DNA of 64,000 bases from Anaerolineaceae bacterium UBA5404 (GTDB taxonomy: Bacteria; Chloroflexota; Anaerolineae; Anaerolineales; Anaerolineaceae). The notes beneath the pieces were generated by a model, which saw only the letters and a program-made list of their open reading frames with translations, was not told the origin of the DNA and searched no databases. Where the stretch lies: contig DHNY01000002.1 in the NCBI GenBank assembly GCA_002409625.1, positions 104,661 through 168,660 on the forward strand, read 5' to 3'. The translations under genes were made by a program, and so were the position numbers. Below, piece after piece: positions 43,129 through 52,475 of the stretch. The stretch's first letter is position 1. The number at the start of each line of letters is the position of its first letter.

Positions 43129-44085
43129 TTGAGCGACAGGCAAGAACTGCTTCAAGGTTTGGTGATACGGTCACAAGCGGGGTGGATGACCGTGCGAACG
43201 GAAAAAGGCGACTTTCAATGCCGGGTGCGTGGGCGCTTAAGACGAGGTAGAGCCGAAGGTGATTTGGTGGCAGTTGGCGACCAAGTGAAGCTTGCACCCC
43301 AGCCGGATGGCACCGGACGCATTGAGGAAGTGTTGCCACGCCATAGTGTGCTTTCCAGGCAGCTTTCCGGCGTCAATTATGACTATCAGCAAATTATTTT
43401 AGCCAATCCGGATCAGGCTTTTTTTGTGTTTGCGGTTTCAAACCCGGAACCACGCTTGCGTATGCTGGATCGGTTTTTGGTGGTTGCTGAGCGCGCGCAC
43501 ATTCCCTCTGTAATTGTTGCCAATAAGGTGGATCTCATCGGACTGGACGCCGCCAAAGAAATTTTTGGAATGTACGAAGAGATCGGCTACCCGGTGATTT
43601 ATGCCAGTGCGAAAACGGGTGCCGGTACTGCCGAGCTGCGCGAGAGATTCGCGGGGCAAATCAGCACCCTGGCAGGACCAAGTGGGGTGGGTAAAAGCAG
43701 TTTGATTAATGCTGCCATTCCCGGGGTTAAGCTGGAAGTAGGTGAGGTGAGTCAGGCCGGCGTAGGCAAGGGCAAGCACACCACACAAGTGCGCCAGTTG
43801 ATACCTTTACCTGAAGGTGGTTATATCGCCGATGTGCCCGGATTGCGCACAGTTGCCCTTTGGGATATCGAGGGTGAAGAGTTGGATGCCTATTTTATTG
43901 AAATCGCGCCGCTAGTGCCCTTTTGCCAGTTTAACGACTGCAGCCATAGCCACGAACCCGGTTGTGCCGTGCGTGAGGCAAGCGAGACAGGGAAAATAAG
44001 CCCGCATCGCTATGATTCCTATTTGCGTTTGCGTTTTGGACAGCCCCAAGATGACTATTATGAAGAGGACGAAGATGAAGATTAG
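43129..44085 (+). CDS. rsgA: Small ribosomal subunit biogenesis GTPase RsgA
   Basis: A 318-residue circularly permuted GTPase assisting 30S maturation. The N-terminal OB-fold spans ~1-80. ANKVDLIG comes before the P-loop GPSGVGKSSL, and ADVPGLRTV after it, the permuted order. The C-terminal zinc knuckle (C-x5-C-x-H-x5-C in FCQFNDCSHSHEPGC) follows. It starts with TTG 43129, GAGGA upstream, three bases after the PBP stop. An acidic tail (YYEEDEDED) overlaps the next gene start. Confidence 0.93.
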   Translation: MSDRQELLQGLVIRSQAGWMTVRTEKGDFQCRVRGRLRRGRAEGDLVAVGDQVKLAPQPDGTGRIEEVLPRHSVLSRQLSGVNYDYQQIILANPDQAFFVFAVSNPEPRLRMLDRFLVVAERAHIPSVIVANKVDLIGLDAAKEIFGMYEEIGYPVIYASAKTGAGTAELRERFAGQISTLAGPSGVGKSSLINAAIPGVKLEVGEVSQAGVGKGKHTTQVRQLIPLPEGGYIADVPGLRTVALWDIEGEELDAYFIEIAPLVPFCQFNDCSHSHEPGCAVREASETGKISPHRYDSYLRLRFGQPQDDYYEEDEDED

Positions 44086-45898
44086 CTCTTTTTTGAAATT
44101 GCTTTTATTGATAACTGTTGGCGCGCTCCTGCTGGTCGCTTGTGATCCTAAACCAAGCCCAAGCCCTTTGCCAACAGGTGAGAATGTTATTGAAACAGAG
44201 CCTGTAATTGGTGTGGAACCAACAGCCACAGCCACTGAAACTGCGCCCAGTGTGTTAAACGTTTGTATTGCCGGTGAACCGGAGAGTTTGTATCGCTATG
44301 ATGGTAAAAACACTTTGGTTAAACAGAGCATTTTTGCCGCTTTGTACGGTCACCACAACGGTGAGGACTTACTCGCTATGGTGCCCAACCTTGAAAACAC
44401 CGAAACCTTTAATCATGAAAGCATCTTGCCAGAACAAGGTATGAACGTATTGGCGGCTGATGGCATGGTGCAGGTGCTCAAACCCGGTTTAGCCGTTTTT
44501 GGAAGTGAATCAACAGAAGTGATTGCGTGGGAAGCAGATAGGACCATGACGCAGTCTACTATTATATATAGGCTCAATCCAGGTCAGCTGTGGTCTGATG
44601 GCACACCTCTAAACGCGCATGATGTGCTCTACACTTATCATCTCTTGCGCCGCCTCAATTTGCCAGCGAACCAATGGGCGCTTGATCGCACCGCGAATAT
44701 GGAAGCTCTGGATGACAACACAATCCGCTGGACGGGCATCCCGGGCTATATGGCTGCGGATTTGATGGCATTCTTTTGGAAGCCTATTCCCGCACATCTT
44801 TTTGAAAGCATGCCTGATGAGCAAATTGCAGAACACCCCATGGCAGCGCGCACACCTCTTGGATGGGGTGCCTGGCGCATGACAAATTGGCAAGCCGGCA
44901 CACAGATCAGTTTTGAAAAGAACCCAAACCTATTGCCAGATAGTGGGAAGCAGGCTCATTTTGATACGCTCAATTTTTTGATTGTGCCAGATGTGGAGCA
45001 AGCTTTGGCAAAATTGGAACGGGGTGAGTGCCACATTTTGGATAAATCTTATCAGCTTGAAGCCTTGGATGACGCACGTTTGACCGACTTGGCAAGTAAG
45101 TATCACCTGGTGCTTGAAGATTACAAAGCTGTTGAACAGCTGGTTTTTGGTATTGGATCAAATGCTGCATATAGCCGGGCGGACTTTTTTGGCGATGTGA
45201 GAACGCGACAAGCTATCAGAGCGTGCATCAACGAGCCAGCCATGGTCTCTGGCTTGTTCGAAAAAGCCTGGATGCAAGCCCGGGTGCCGGACGGCATCGA
45301 TCCAAGCCAGTTTAGTAGCAACAGCGGGCTTAATGCGCATGAGCTGCTCAATGAAATTGGTTGGACACTGGATGGCGTTAGTGATGGCGTGCGAATCGCG
45401 CGAGATGTTGCCAATGTTGCCGATGGCAGTGCATTTAGGGTGCGTTTGCTGAGCGGGCAAGGTGCTCAAAGCCAGGCTATTGTCAGGAATGTGGTTGATC
45501 GTTTGGCTGCTTGCGGGATTGCGGTTAGCCATGAAAGCATGCCCTCAAACCAGCTTTACGCGCCTGGTCCTGATGGCGCTCTTTTTGGCCGGCAGTTTGA
45601 CCTGGCAATCATCAATTGGGGTCATTTGGCGCAACAAGACTGTGAACTTTACGTCAGTGGGCAAATTCCACACACAGGGAACTATTGGATTGGCACAAAT
45701 GTTGCCGGATTGAATGATTCAGGTTTCGATTTTGCTTGCGCCAAGGGTCTAGCAAGCGCTGAGGAAGCGATGCTCCATTACACCCCAGCAGTGCCTTTGA
45801 TGCCCCAAATCAGGCTTTGGCTTGTGTCAAAAGAATTGGACCTGCCGGAAAAGGCCCAATTTGAGCTTATAAACGACATTAAACTGAGTCATCCATAA
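44075..45898 (+). CDS. Orphan family-5 solute-binding lipoprotein
   Basis: A 607-residue extracytoplasmic binding protein of the oligopeptide/nickel (SBP_bac_5) family. The lipobox LVAC has its Cys at ~23. A Pro/Ser/Thr linker follows, then the typical domain: LWSDGTPLNAHDVLYTY, an ISFEKNPNLLP segment, and CINEPAMVSGL. ATG 44075 lies inside the end of rsgA with AAGAGGA upstream. No permease gene follows; two related complete ABC operons begin 290 bp later. It may serve one of them with another ligand. Confidence 0.85.
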   Translation: MKISSFLKLLLLITVGALLLVACDPKPSPSPLPTGENVIETEPVIGVEPTATATETAPSVLNVCIAGEPESLYRYDGKNTLVKQSIFAALYGHHNGEDLLAMVPNLENTETFNHESILPEQGMNVLAADGMVQVLKPGLAVFGSESTEVIAWEADRTMTQSTIIYRLNPGQLWSDGTPLNAHDVLYTYHLLRRLNLPANQWALDRTANMEALDDNTIRWTGIPGYMAADLMAFFWKPIPAHLFESMPDEQIAEHPMAARTPLGWGAWRMTNWQAGTQISFEKNPNLLPDSGKQAHFDTLNFLIVPDVEQALAKLERGECHILDKSYQLEALDDARLTDLASKYHLVLEDYKAVEQLVFGIGSNAAYSRADFFGDVRTRQAIRACINEPAMVSGLFEKAWMQARVPDGIDPSQFSSNSGLNAHELLNEIGWTLDGVSDGVRIARDVANVADGSAFRVRLLSGQGAQSQAIVRNVVDRLAACGIAVSHESMPSNQLYAPGPDGALFGRQFDLAIINWGHLAQQDCELYVSGQIPHTGNYWIGTNVAGLNDSGFDFACAKGLASAEEAMLHYTPAVPLMPQIRLWLVSKELDLPEKAQFELINDIKLSHP

Positions 45899-45999
45899 AG
45901 CTTTAAGGCATCTTTTTTGACTGCAGAGCCAAATTAATTTCATGTAAACCATCTGATAGTTAATGATGCTGAAACAGCCCAATTTTGACCTTGGTTTGC

Positions 46000-46028
46000 T
46001 TGACAGGTTCAAGAGGCTATGCTAATAT
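46000..46028 (+). promoter_or_regulatory. Strong promoter of ABC importer operon 1
   Basis: TTGACA (46000-46005), a 17-base spacer, and the extended -10 TGCTAATAT (TAATAT 46023-46028). The predicted start near 46035 leaves a leader of ~149 bases before ATG 46184, with a small hairpin CCCATT-TAATG-AATGGG at 46042-46058. Confidence 0.7.
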
Positions 46029-46183
46029 TTCAATAATCGCGCCCATTTAATGAATGGGTAATCCAACTGGGATAAGGTTTAAAAGATAACGAAAAATTAG
46101 GTTAGTGGAGAAGCCTACACAATGCGTTACAAGTTACCAAACCCAATATTTTTTCACACCAAACCTATTAAGGAGGATCTAGT

Positions 46184-48805
46184 ATGAAACGTTTTACGTA
46201 TGTACTCTTTTCACTGGTAATGGTTTTTGCGTTGATGCTTGCAGCATGCCAACCAAAACCCACTCCAACAGTGGAACCACCGGTCGATGATCCAGTCGTG
46301 GACAAACCGGAACCTACAGATGAGCCGGAACCTGTTGATGAACCGGATCCCGTAGATGAACCCGACCCCACAGAAGAACCCGAACCCGAGCCCGAACCCG
46401 AACCCGAACCCGAACCCACTACCCGCGTAGGCGGTTGGTTGGATGAAATCATTGTTTCGGTAATTGATGCTCCCTCGGTCATCGTTCAATTGGAAGCTAA
46501 ATCAATTGATATTTACGTCAACGGTTTTGGCACCAATGACCTTGATCAACTCAACAAATCGGGTTTGCCCTACACCACCTCGAATGGTACCTACTACACC
46601 ATTCAATTTAACCCAGCTGAATTCAATGAGGGCATTAACCCATTCCGCAATCGCAAAGTCCGCGAAGCCTTCAACTACCTGATTGACCGCAACTATATCA
46701 ACCAGGAATTCTACGCTGGTGGTGCATTGCCCAAATGGTTCCCAATCATGACCAACTTTGGTGACTACGCCCTCTTAGCAGACACCGCACGCCGACTTGA
46801 AACTGAATACGCCTACAACTTTGACAAAGCCAAAGAAATCATCGATGCTGAAATGGAAGCCATGGGCTATCCTCTCACCGATGGCAAATACGTCAATGCT
46901 GATGGCGAACAATATAATGTTGTTTTCCTTGTCCGCAACGATGGTGATGGCACTCGTAAAGCATGGGGTCTCTACCTCCAAGAACAGATGGAAAAACTCG
47001 GTTTCGCTGTTGACTTCCGCGAAGGCACCGGTGGCGACCTTGGTCCCATCTGGATCGCTGGTGATCCCACCGCAGGCGAATGGCACATCTACACCGGTGG
47101 TTGGGGTGCTTCGGTTCTGAACCGTGACCAATCCAACATCTTCCAGGAAATGTATCTGCCAACTTCTGCACAGGGCTTGCCCGTGTTCGAACAGAATGAT
47201 CCAGATCCTGTCTTCCAGGAACTTGGCGACAAACTCTACAACCGCGAATTCACTACCATGGAACAACGCGCCGAAATGATGGCACAAGCACTTGAGCTCT
47301 CTCTCCAAGACTCATTGCAGGTCATGGTTGTTGACTCCAAACGCTTCGTACCCCACCAGGATGGCTTGGTTGCTACAACCGACCTCGCTGCTGGTATCGA
47401 AAGCGCCCAAATCACCCCCTACACCCTTCGCTGGGCTGACCAAGAGGGTGGAACCGTTCGCTGGGCAACCCAACCATTCTTGTTCAATGGTCCATGGAAC
47501 CCCGTGCAAGGTTCAAACACGACTTCTGACCAAGGTGCAGTTCGCATGACCGTTGGCTATGCCACCACATACGATCCCTACACCGGTCTTTTGAATGCCT
47601 TCTGGGTTGACAAAGCCGAAGTCACCGTTCAAACTGGTTTACCTGTCCAGAAAACTTTGGATTGGGTTGACCTGAAATTTGCTGACGAAATCGTTGTTCC
47701 TGAAGATGCCTGGGCTGACTGGGATGCCGAAACACAAACCTTCATCACTGTTGGTGAGAAGAGTGGCGGCGAACCTGTAACCTCAACCGCGAAATCTACT
47801 GTTTACTTCCGCCCCGACCTCTTTGACGTGGTCAAATGGCACGATGGTAGCAACCTCGAAATGGCTGACATCATGATGGCTTACATCATGGGCTTTGATC
47901 GCCCCAAAGAAGCATCCGCTATCTTTGACCAACAAGCCGTTGGTGCTTTCAATGTCTTTATGTCCACCTTCAAGGGCTTCAAGATCATCTCCACTGATCC
48001 CCTGGTTATGGAAGGCTACCAAGACACCTTCAGCGCAGACGCTGAACTCATCGCCCCCATTGGCTACTCCTGGATTAACAACTTCCAGGGCGAAGGCTCA
48101 TTCGCATCTTATGCAATGATGAACTCCGCAGAAGCAGCCAAAGAACTTGCCTACTCTGAACGTAAAGCTCTTGAGCTCGAAGTTGAGCAAACCAGCACCA
48201 TTGGTGGTCCCAGCTTGGATATCCTTACTGCCCACCTGGACAAATTGATTGAAGAAGGCCCCATCCCCTACGAACCCACCTTGGGTCAATACATCACTTC
48301 TGAGCAAGCTGTTGCCCGCTATCAAGCACTGAAAGATCACTTTACAAAGTACGGCAACTACCACCAGGGCGTTGGTCCTTACTTCCTCAAGTCTGTTGAC
48401 TTGAACGGTAAATCACTCGTCATGGCACACTGGGATCAATATCCCGACCTCGCAGATCGCTGGTCAATGTACTCCGCACCAAAGATTGCAGAAGTTGAAA
48501 TTGAAGCTCCTGGTCAGGTCATGGGTGGTGAAGAAGCTGAATTTGATATCTATGTCACCTTCAATGGTAAACCCTATGAAATGAAAGATATCAAAGAAGT
48601 TAAATTCCTAGTCTACGATGCTGAGAATAACGTTGTTCTTATCAGCACCGCCGAAGCCGTTGAAGATGGTCACTACATGATCAAATTCACCGGTGATGAG
48701 ACCCAGAAGTTTGGCGATGGCGCCACCAAGCTTGAAGTTGCAGTCATCTCGCTTGCTGTTGCACAGCCGACCTTTGAAGCCATTGAGTTCATTACCACCC
48801 AGTAA
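46184..48805 (+). CDS. Family-5 solute-binding lipoprotein of ABC importer 1
   Basis: An 873-residue SBP_bac_5 protein, much longer than the usual ~530. The lipobox LAAC has its Cys at ~22. The linker of ~55 residues is built of E-P/D repeats (46305-46418). The binding domain shows NRKVREAFNYLIDRNYINQ, a VVFLVRNDGDG segment and NYHQGVGPYFLKSVD. The C-terminal ~80 residues add an Ig-like beta domain (PGQVMGGEEAEFDIYVTFNG). AAGGAGG precedes ATG 46184. It should deliver peptides or similar ligands to the permeases encoded next; the ligand is unknown. Confidence 0.88.
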   Translation: MKRFTYVLFSLVMVFALMLAACQPKPTPTVEPPVDDPVVDKPEPTDEPEPVDEPDPVDEPDPTEEPEPEPEPEPEPEPTTRVGGWLDEIIVSVIDAPSVIVQLEAKSIDIYVNGFGTNDLDQLNKSGLPYTTSNGTYYTIQFNPAEFNEGINPFRNRKVREAFNYLIDRNYINQEFYAGGALPKWFPIMTNFGDYALLADTARRLETEYAYNFDKAKEIIDAEMEAMGYPLTDGKYVNADGEQYNVVFLVRNDGDGTRKAWGLYLQEQMEKLGFAVDFREGTGGDLGPIWIAGDPTAGEWHIYTGGWGASVLNRDQSNIFQEMYLPTSAQGLPVFEQNDPDPVFQELGDKLYNREFTTMEQRAEMMAQALELSLQDSLQVMVVDSKRFVPHQDGLVATTDLAAGIESAQITPYTLRWADQEGGTVRWATQPFLFNGPWNPVQGSNTTSDQGAVRMTVGYATTYDPYTGLLNAFWVDKAEVTVQTGLPVQKTLDWVDLKFADEIVVPEDAWADWDAETQTFITVGEKSGGEPVTSTAKSTVYFRPDLFDVVKWHDGSNLEMADIMMAYIMGFDRPKEASAIFDQQAVGAFNVFMSTFKGFKIISTDPLVMEGYQDTFSADAELIAPIGYSWINNFQGEGSFASYAMMNSAEAAKELAYSERKALELEVEQTSTIGGPSLDILTAHLDKLIEEGPIPYEPTLGQYITSEQAVARYQALKDHFTKYGNYHQGVGPYFLKSVDLNGKSLVMAHWDQYPDLADRWSMYSAPKIAEVEIEAPGQVMGGEEAEFDIYVTFNGKPYEMKDIKEVKFLVYDAENNVVLISTAEAVEDGHYMIKFTGDETQKFGDGATKLEVAVISLAVAQPTFEAIEFITTQ
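46305..46418 (+). repeat. Degenerate E-P/D-P coding repeat with six-base units
   Basis: In-frame repeats encode alternating EP, TDEPEP and VDEPDP units, ending in a run of six-base CCCGAA units (46378-46412). They form the surface linker of the binding protein. Confidence 0.75.
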
Positions 48806-48828
48806 ACTGCGTGGTTAAATAGCTCCCA

Positions 48829-48864
48829 AAAGGGGCAAGTTTTCTAACTTGCCCCTTTCTTTTA
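48829..48864 (+). terminator. Intercistronic hairpin between binding-protein and permease genes, operon 1
   Basis: AAAGGGGCAAGTT (48829-48841) and AACTTGCCCCTTT (48846-48858) make a perfect 13-bp stem with loop TTCT, followed by CTTTTAC. It probably stops part of the transcription or protects the 3' end of the binding-protein message. Confidence 0.75.
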
Positions 48865-48890
48865 CAAAAGGAACAGGGAGGTCGCCCTAA

Positions 48891-50018
48891 ATGACTACTG
48901 AATCTATTTCACAAGAGAGCACTATACAATACGCAAGGAAAGCAACCCGAGATACCGCAAAACGCTTGGCTCGGTTCTTTTCTATTCGTCTTGTATTGCA
49001 AATGCTTACCATTGTTATTGGCGTTTACATCACCATTTTGGTTGCCAATATGGGAGGCTATGTGGATACCATCCTAAGAGCTTCGATTATTGAGCAAGCC
49101 AACATGGAAGTATCTGCTATGGTTGCCAATACAAATACGCCACCAGATAAACGTGCAGAGATGGTTAAAGATCTCATTGCTGAACGTGAAACTTTGGCTG
49201 GCTTAGACAAACCATTTATCCGTCGCTCTTTCACTCACCTTTGGAACGCACTCACCCTCAATTTTGGTCGCGCGCGTTTTATGGTGAGTAATCATGGCTC
49301 GAGAATGGTAAGGAATATTATTTTGGAGCGGCTTCCTGCCACGCTGCTCTTAATGGGCACATCGCAGCTATTGCTATTCGCAGTAACAATTAGTGTAGCA
49401 TTAGCGGTGTCGCGCCATTATGGAAGTGCCTGGGACAGAATCATTGTTGCCATGTCGCCCACATCTTCCATTCCGCCGTGGTTTTACGGTATCTTCCTCA
49501 TCCTCATTTTTGCGGCATGGCTAAAAGTTCTGCCTTTTAGTGGTATGGTAGACGCGCCACCACCACCTACAAAATGGCAATACTTTTTGAACATTCTCAA
49601 ACACCTCATCTTACCTGCCGGCTCGTTGTTTATCTCCGGATTCTTTATTAGCACTTACTCCTGGAGAACATTCTTCCTGATTTACTCAAGTGAAGACTAC
49701 GTAGACATGGCAAAGGCAAAAGGTTTGAGCTCTCGCGCTATTGAGCGACGCTATATCTTGCGGCCAACTTTGCCCAGCATTATTACCAGCTTTGCGCTTT
49801 TGCTGGTTGGTATCTGGACCGGTGCCACACTGACGGAAACTATTTTCCTATGGCCAGGACTTGGCACAACTATTTTTGAGGCTATTAGTAAGTACGATAC
49901 CGCGGTAATTGTGGGTACCACCATCATCCAAGCCTATTTACTTGGTATTACCGTGTTCTTCCTTGATTTCTTGTATGCAATTGTTGACCCCAGGGTCAAA
50001 TTGGGTGGAGGCAGATAA
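48891..50018 (+). CDS. ABC importer permease, DppB/OppB-like
   Basis: A 375-residue inner-membrane permease of the peptide/nickel importer family. A hydrophobic N-terminal helix is followed by a periplasmic segment (~55-115) and five further helices. The coupling helix motif is DMAKAKGLSSRAIERRYILRP. It ends with the family-typical YAIVDPRVKLG. The start ATG 48891 follows AACAGGGAGG. It pairs with the DppC-like permease that follows 1 base later. Confidence 0.88.
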   Translation: MTTESISQESTIQYARKATRDTAKRLARFFSIRLVLQMLTIVIGVYITILVANMGGYVDTILRASIIEQANMEVSAMVANTNTPPDKRAEMVKDLIAERETLAGLDKPFIRRSFTHLWNALTLNFGRARFMVSNHGSRMVRNIILERLPATLLLMGTSQLLLFAVTISVALAVSRHYGSAWDRIIVAMSPTSSIPPWFYGIFLILIFAAWLKVLPFSGMVDAPPPPTKWQYFLNILKHLILPAGSLFISGFFISTYSWRTFFLIYSSEDYVDMAKAKGLSSRAIERRYILRPTLPSIITSFALLLVGIWTGATLTETIFLWPGLGTTIFEAISKYDTAVIVGTTIIQAYLLGITVFFLDFLYAIVDPRVKLGGGR

Positions 50019-50019
50019 A

Positions 50020-51396
50020 ATGAAAAAGTTCACAGATTCATTAAAAGACTTTGCCAGGTATCCTTCAGCGATTGCAGGTTTGTTGATTGTTCTCGGATTG
50101 ATCCTTTTCTCAATCTACACAATGATCAAGATCCCTTATAGGGAAGCCATTTACCAGTGGCGTGGAACAGAAGCAGTTGTTTATAAGAACCCTAAAAACG
50201 CAAAGCCAACTTGGTTCAACTGGTTTTTGAAAGACAAACTACCTGTTTCAGTTGATGTTGTTGCTGGTGAAGTGGATGAATTCACAAAGGAATCAACCCC
50301 ACGTGAAAAAGGTGGAAATTCGATTGATTTTGAATATACCTTTGATTACAACTACAATCAGTTGCCCCAGGATATATTCATGTACTTTACATCGAATTAC
50401 AATGACAAAAACCCGTTTGTGGTCATCACCATGACCACGCCATCCGGCGAAGAAATTAAAGTCTTTGATGCTGGCATCTCGCGAAGAACCAATGTGCGCT
50501 TTGGACAAGACGAAAACTTACTCAAACGGTTAAACCGATTACATCAGCGTGATTCAGAAAATCAGTTACGTAATGTAATGGAAGGCTTGTTCTCTAAGTT
50601 TACAACCGTCCCACCAGTAATGGATAAAGGTACTTATGTTTTGAATATCAAAGCAACTACCTTTGAAGAGGGCTCAGATGTAGACGCGGAACTGGTGATG
50701 CATGGCACTGTGTTTGGGCTCTTTGGTACTGACCACATGCGCCGCGATCTCAAAGTTGCCATGATGTGGGGCGCGCCTATTGCTTTGGCGTTTGGTTTAA
50801 CTGCCGCGCTGGGTTCAGCCATCATCACTATGTTTATTTCCGCTTTGGGAACATGGTTTGGTGGATGGTTGGATGAGCTCATCCAAAGAATTACTGAAGT
50901 CAACATGGTTATCCCCTATTTAGCCATCTTGATTATGGTGGGTACATTCTACTCAAAGAGTATTTGGACGCTTTTGGTGGTAACCATTTTACTAAATATA
51001 TTCTCTGGGGCGATTAAGTCTCAGAGGGCGATTTTCTTGCAGGTTAAAGAATCAACCTATATTGAGGCGGCAAAAGCTTATGGCGCAAATGACTTCCGTA
51101 TCATTACCCGCTATATGATCCCCCGCATCATTCCCATGTTGATCCCTGGTTTGGTATCAGCAGTTCCTTCCTATGTCTTCCTGGAAGCATCACTGGCGCT
51201 TTTAGGTCTTGGTGACCCAACCGTGCCTACCTGGGGTAAGGTGATTAACGACGCTCGTTCCTATGGCGCCTTGTATCAGAACATGTTCTACTGGATTTTG
51301 GAACCAGCAACATTCTTGATGATTACTGGGCTTGGGTTTGCAATGTTAGGCTTCGCGCTTGACCGAATCTTTAACCCAAGACTGAGAGGTATGTAA
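50020..51396 (+). CDS. ABC importer permease, DppC/OppC-like, with large extracytoplasmic insertion
   Basis: A 458-residue permease, compared with ~300 for usual DppC. After the first helix (~19-38) comes a polar insertion of about 195 residues (~40-235), predicted to lie outside the membrane. The standard core follows: FGTDHMRRD, AEVNMVIPYLAILI-type helices, the coupling motif EAAKAYGANDFRIITRYMIPR, and LEASLALLGLGDP. It starts at ATG 50020, one base after the DppB stop. The insertion may contact the binding protein. Confidence 0.87.
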   Translation: MKKFTDSLKDFARYPSAIAGLLIVLGLILFSIYTMIKIPYREAIYQWRGTEAVVYKNPKNAKPTWFNWFLKDKLPVSVDVVAGEVDEFTKESTPREKGGNSIDFEYTFDYNYNQLPQDIFMYFTSNYNDKNPFVVITMTTPSGEEIKVFDAGISRRTNVRFGQDENLLKRLNRLHQRDSENQLRNVMEGLFSKFTTVPPVMDKGTYVLNIKATTFEEGSDVDAELVMHGTVFGLFGTDHMRRDLKVAMMWGAPIALAFGLTAALGSAIITMFISALGTWFGGWLDELIQRITEVNMVIPYLAILIMVGTFYSKSIWTLLVVTILLNIFSGAIKSQRAIFLQVKESTYIEAAKAYGANDFRIITRYMIPRIIPMLIPGLVSAVPSYVFLEASLALLGLGDPTVPTWGKVINDARSYGALYQNMFYWILEPATFLMITGLGFAMLGFALDRIFNPRLRGM

Positions 51397-51397
51397 G

Positions 51398-52474
51398 ATG
51401 GCAAAACAAAAACCCGTCTCTGTTAGAACAGAAGCAATCAAGGAGGCAAAGCGAAAAGCCGAATTGATGAGCATGATGAGCGATACAACCCATAAAGTGG
51501 GTGAAGTAAAGCATGACTTGCTCCTGAGTATTAAGGACCTCAAACTTCACTTTGAAACCGTTCGTGGCCCTGTGCAAGCTGTTGACGGCGTGAACTTTGA
51601 TTTGGTTACGAACAAAGCCGTTGTTGTGGTTGGAGAATCCGGCTGTGGTAAGAGTTCCCTGGCAAAGGCTGTTTTGCGCTTATTACCGCGAAACGTTGCG
51701 CACTATTCCGGTGAAGTTTGGTTGCGTGATGTGGATACGATGGCACTCAATGATGAAGACTACCGCGAAGATATTCGCTGGGTAAAGATTTCAATGGTGC
51801 CCCAGGCGGCGATGAACTCGCTGAACCCCGTTTTGCGCGTGGGTGATCAGGTTGCAGAGCCTATGATCGTCCACTATGGCATGCCAAAAGAAGAAGCCAT
51901 GCAACAAGCGGCTATCATGTTCCGCAACGTGGGTGTGCCGGTTGACTTTTTGACCCGTTACCCCTTTGAACTTTCGGGTGGTATGCGCCAACGTGTGGCT
52001 ATTGCCATGGCATTGGTTACTGGTCCGGATTTGGTTATTTTGGATGAGCCCACTTCCGCGCTAGACGTTTTGACCCAAGCCAACATCTTTAACCTGCTCA
52101 AGCGCATTAAGGCTAACCTGGAAACCAGCTTTATTCTGATTACCCATGATATCTCCACCTCTTCTGAATTGGCAGATATTGTGGCAGTGATGTACGCAGG
52201 AAAAATTGTTGAAGTGAGCGAATCGCATCGCTTCTTTAGCAACCCACGTCACCCATATTCCAAAGCACTGATGGCCAGTGTGCCTCGCTTGCGCGAACGC
52301 GAAGAACCCCATTTTATCCATGGTAAGCCACCATCACTCATCAACCCGCCCACAGGTTGTCGCTTTAAAGATCGCTGTCCCAACCGATTTGAAAAATGCG
52401 AAGAAGAACCTGAAATCTTCCGCTTTGAAGATGACTGGGTTGCGTGTTGGCTCTATGAAGGAGAAGGTGAATAG
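51398..52474 (+). CDS. ABC importer ATPase, OppD/DppD-like
   Basis: A 358-residue ATPase: Walker A GESGCGKSS (~residues 79-87), signature FELSGGMRQRVAIA, Walker B LVILDEPTSALDV, and an H-loop in LITHD. The C-terminal cysteine motif, TGCRFKDRCPNRFEKCEEEP, is typical of the oligopeptide importer ATPases, where it can hold a 4Fe-4S cluster. It starts one base after the permease stop. It forms a heterodimer with the next gene product. Confidence 0.93.
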   Translation: MAKQKPVSVRTEAIKEAKRKAELMSMMSDTTHKVGEVKHDLLLSIKDLKLHFETVRGPVQAVDGVNFDLVTNKAVVVVGESGCGKSSLAKAVLRLLPRNVAHYSGEVWLRDVDTMALNDEDYREDIRWVKISMVPQAAMNSLNPVLRVGDQVAEPMIVHYGMPKEEAMQQAAIMFRNVGVPVDFLTRYPFELSGGMRQRVAIAMALVTGPDLVILDEPTSALDVLTQANIFNLLKRIKANLETSFILITHDISTSSELADIVAVMYAGKIVEVSESHRFFSNPRHPYSKALMASVPRLREREEPHFIHGKPPSLINPPTGCRFKDRCPNRFEKCEEEPEIFRFEDDWVACWLYEGEGE

Positions 52475-52475
52475 A

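Noticed and set aside
46168..46489. Glycine/serine-rich frames opposite the binding-protein linker
   Set aside because: They are the reverse reading of the E-P repeat DNA, not genes.
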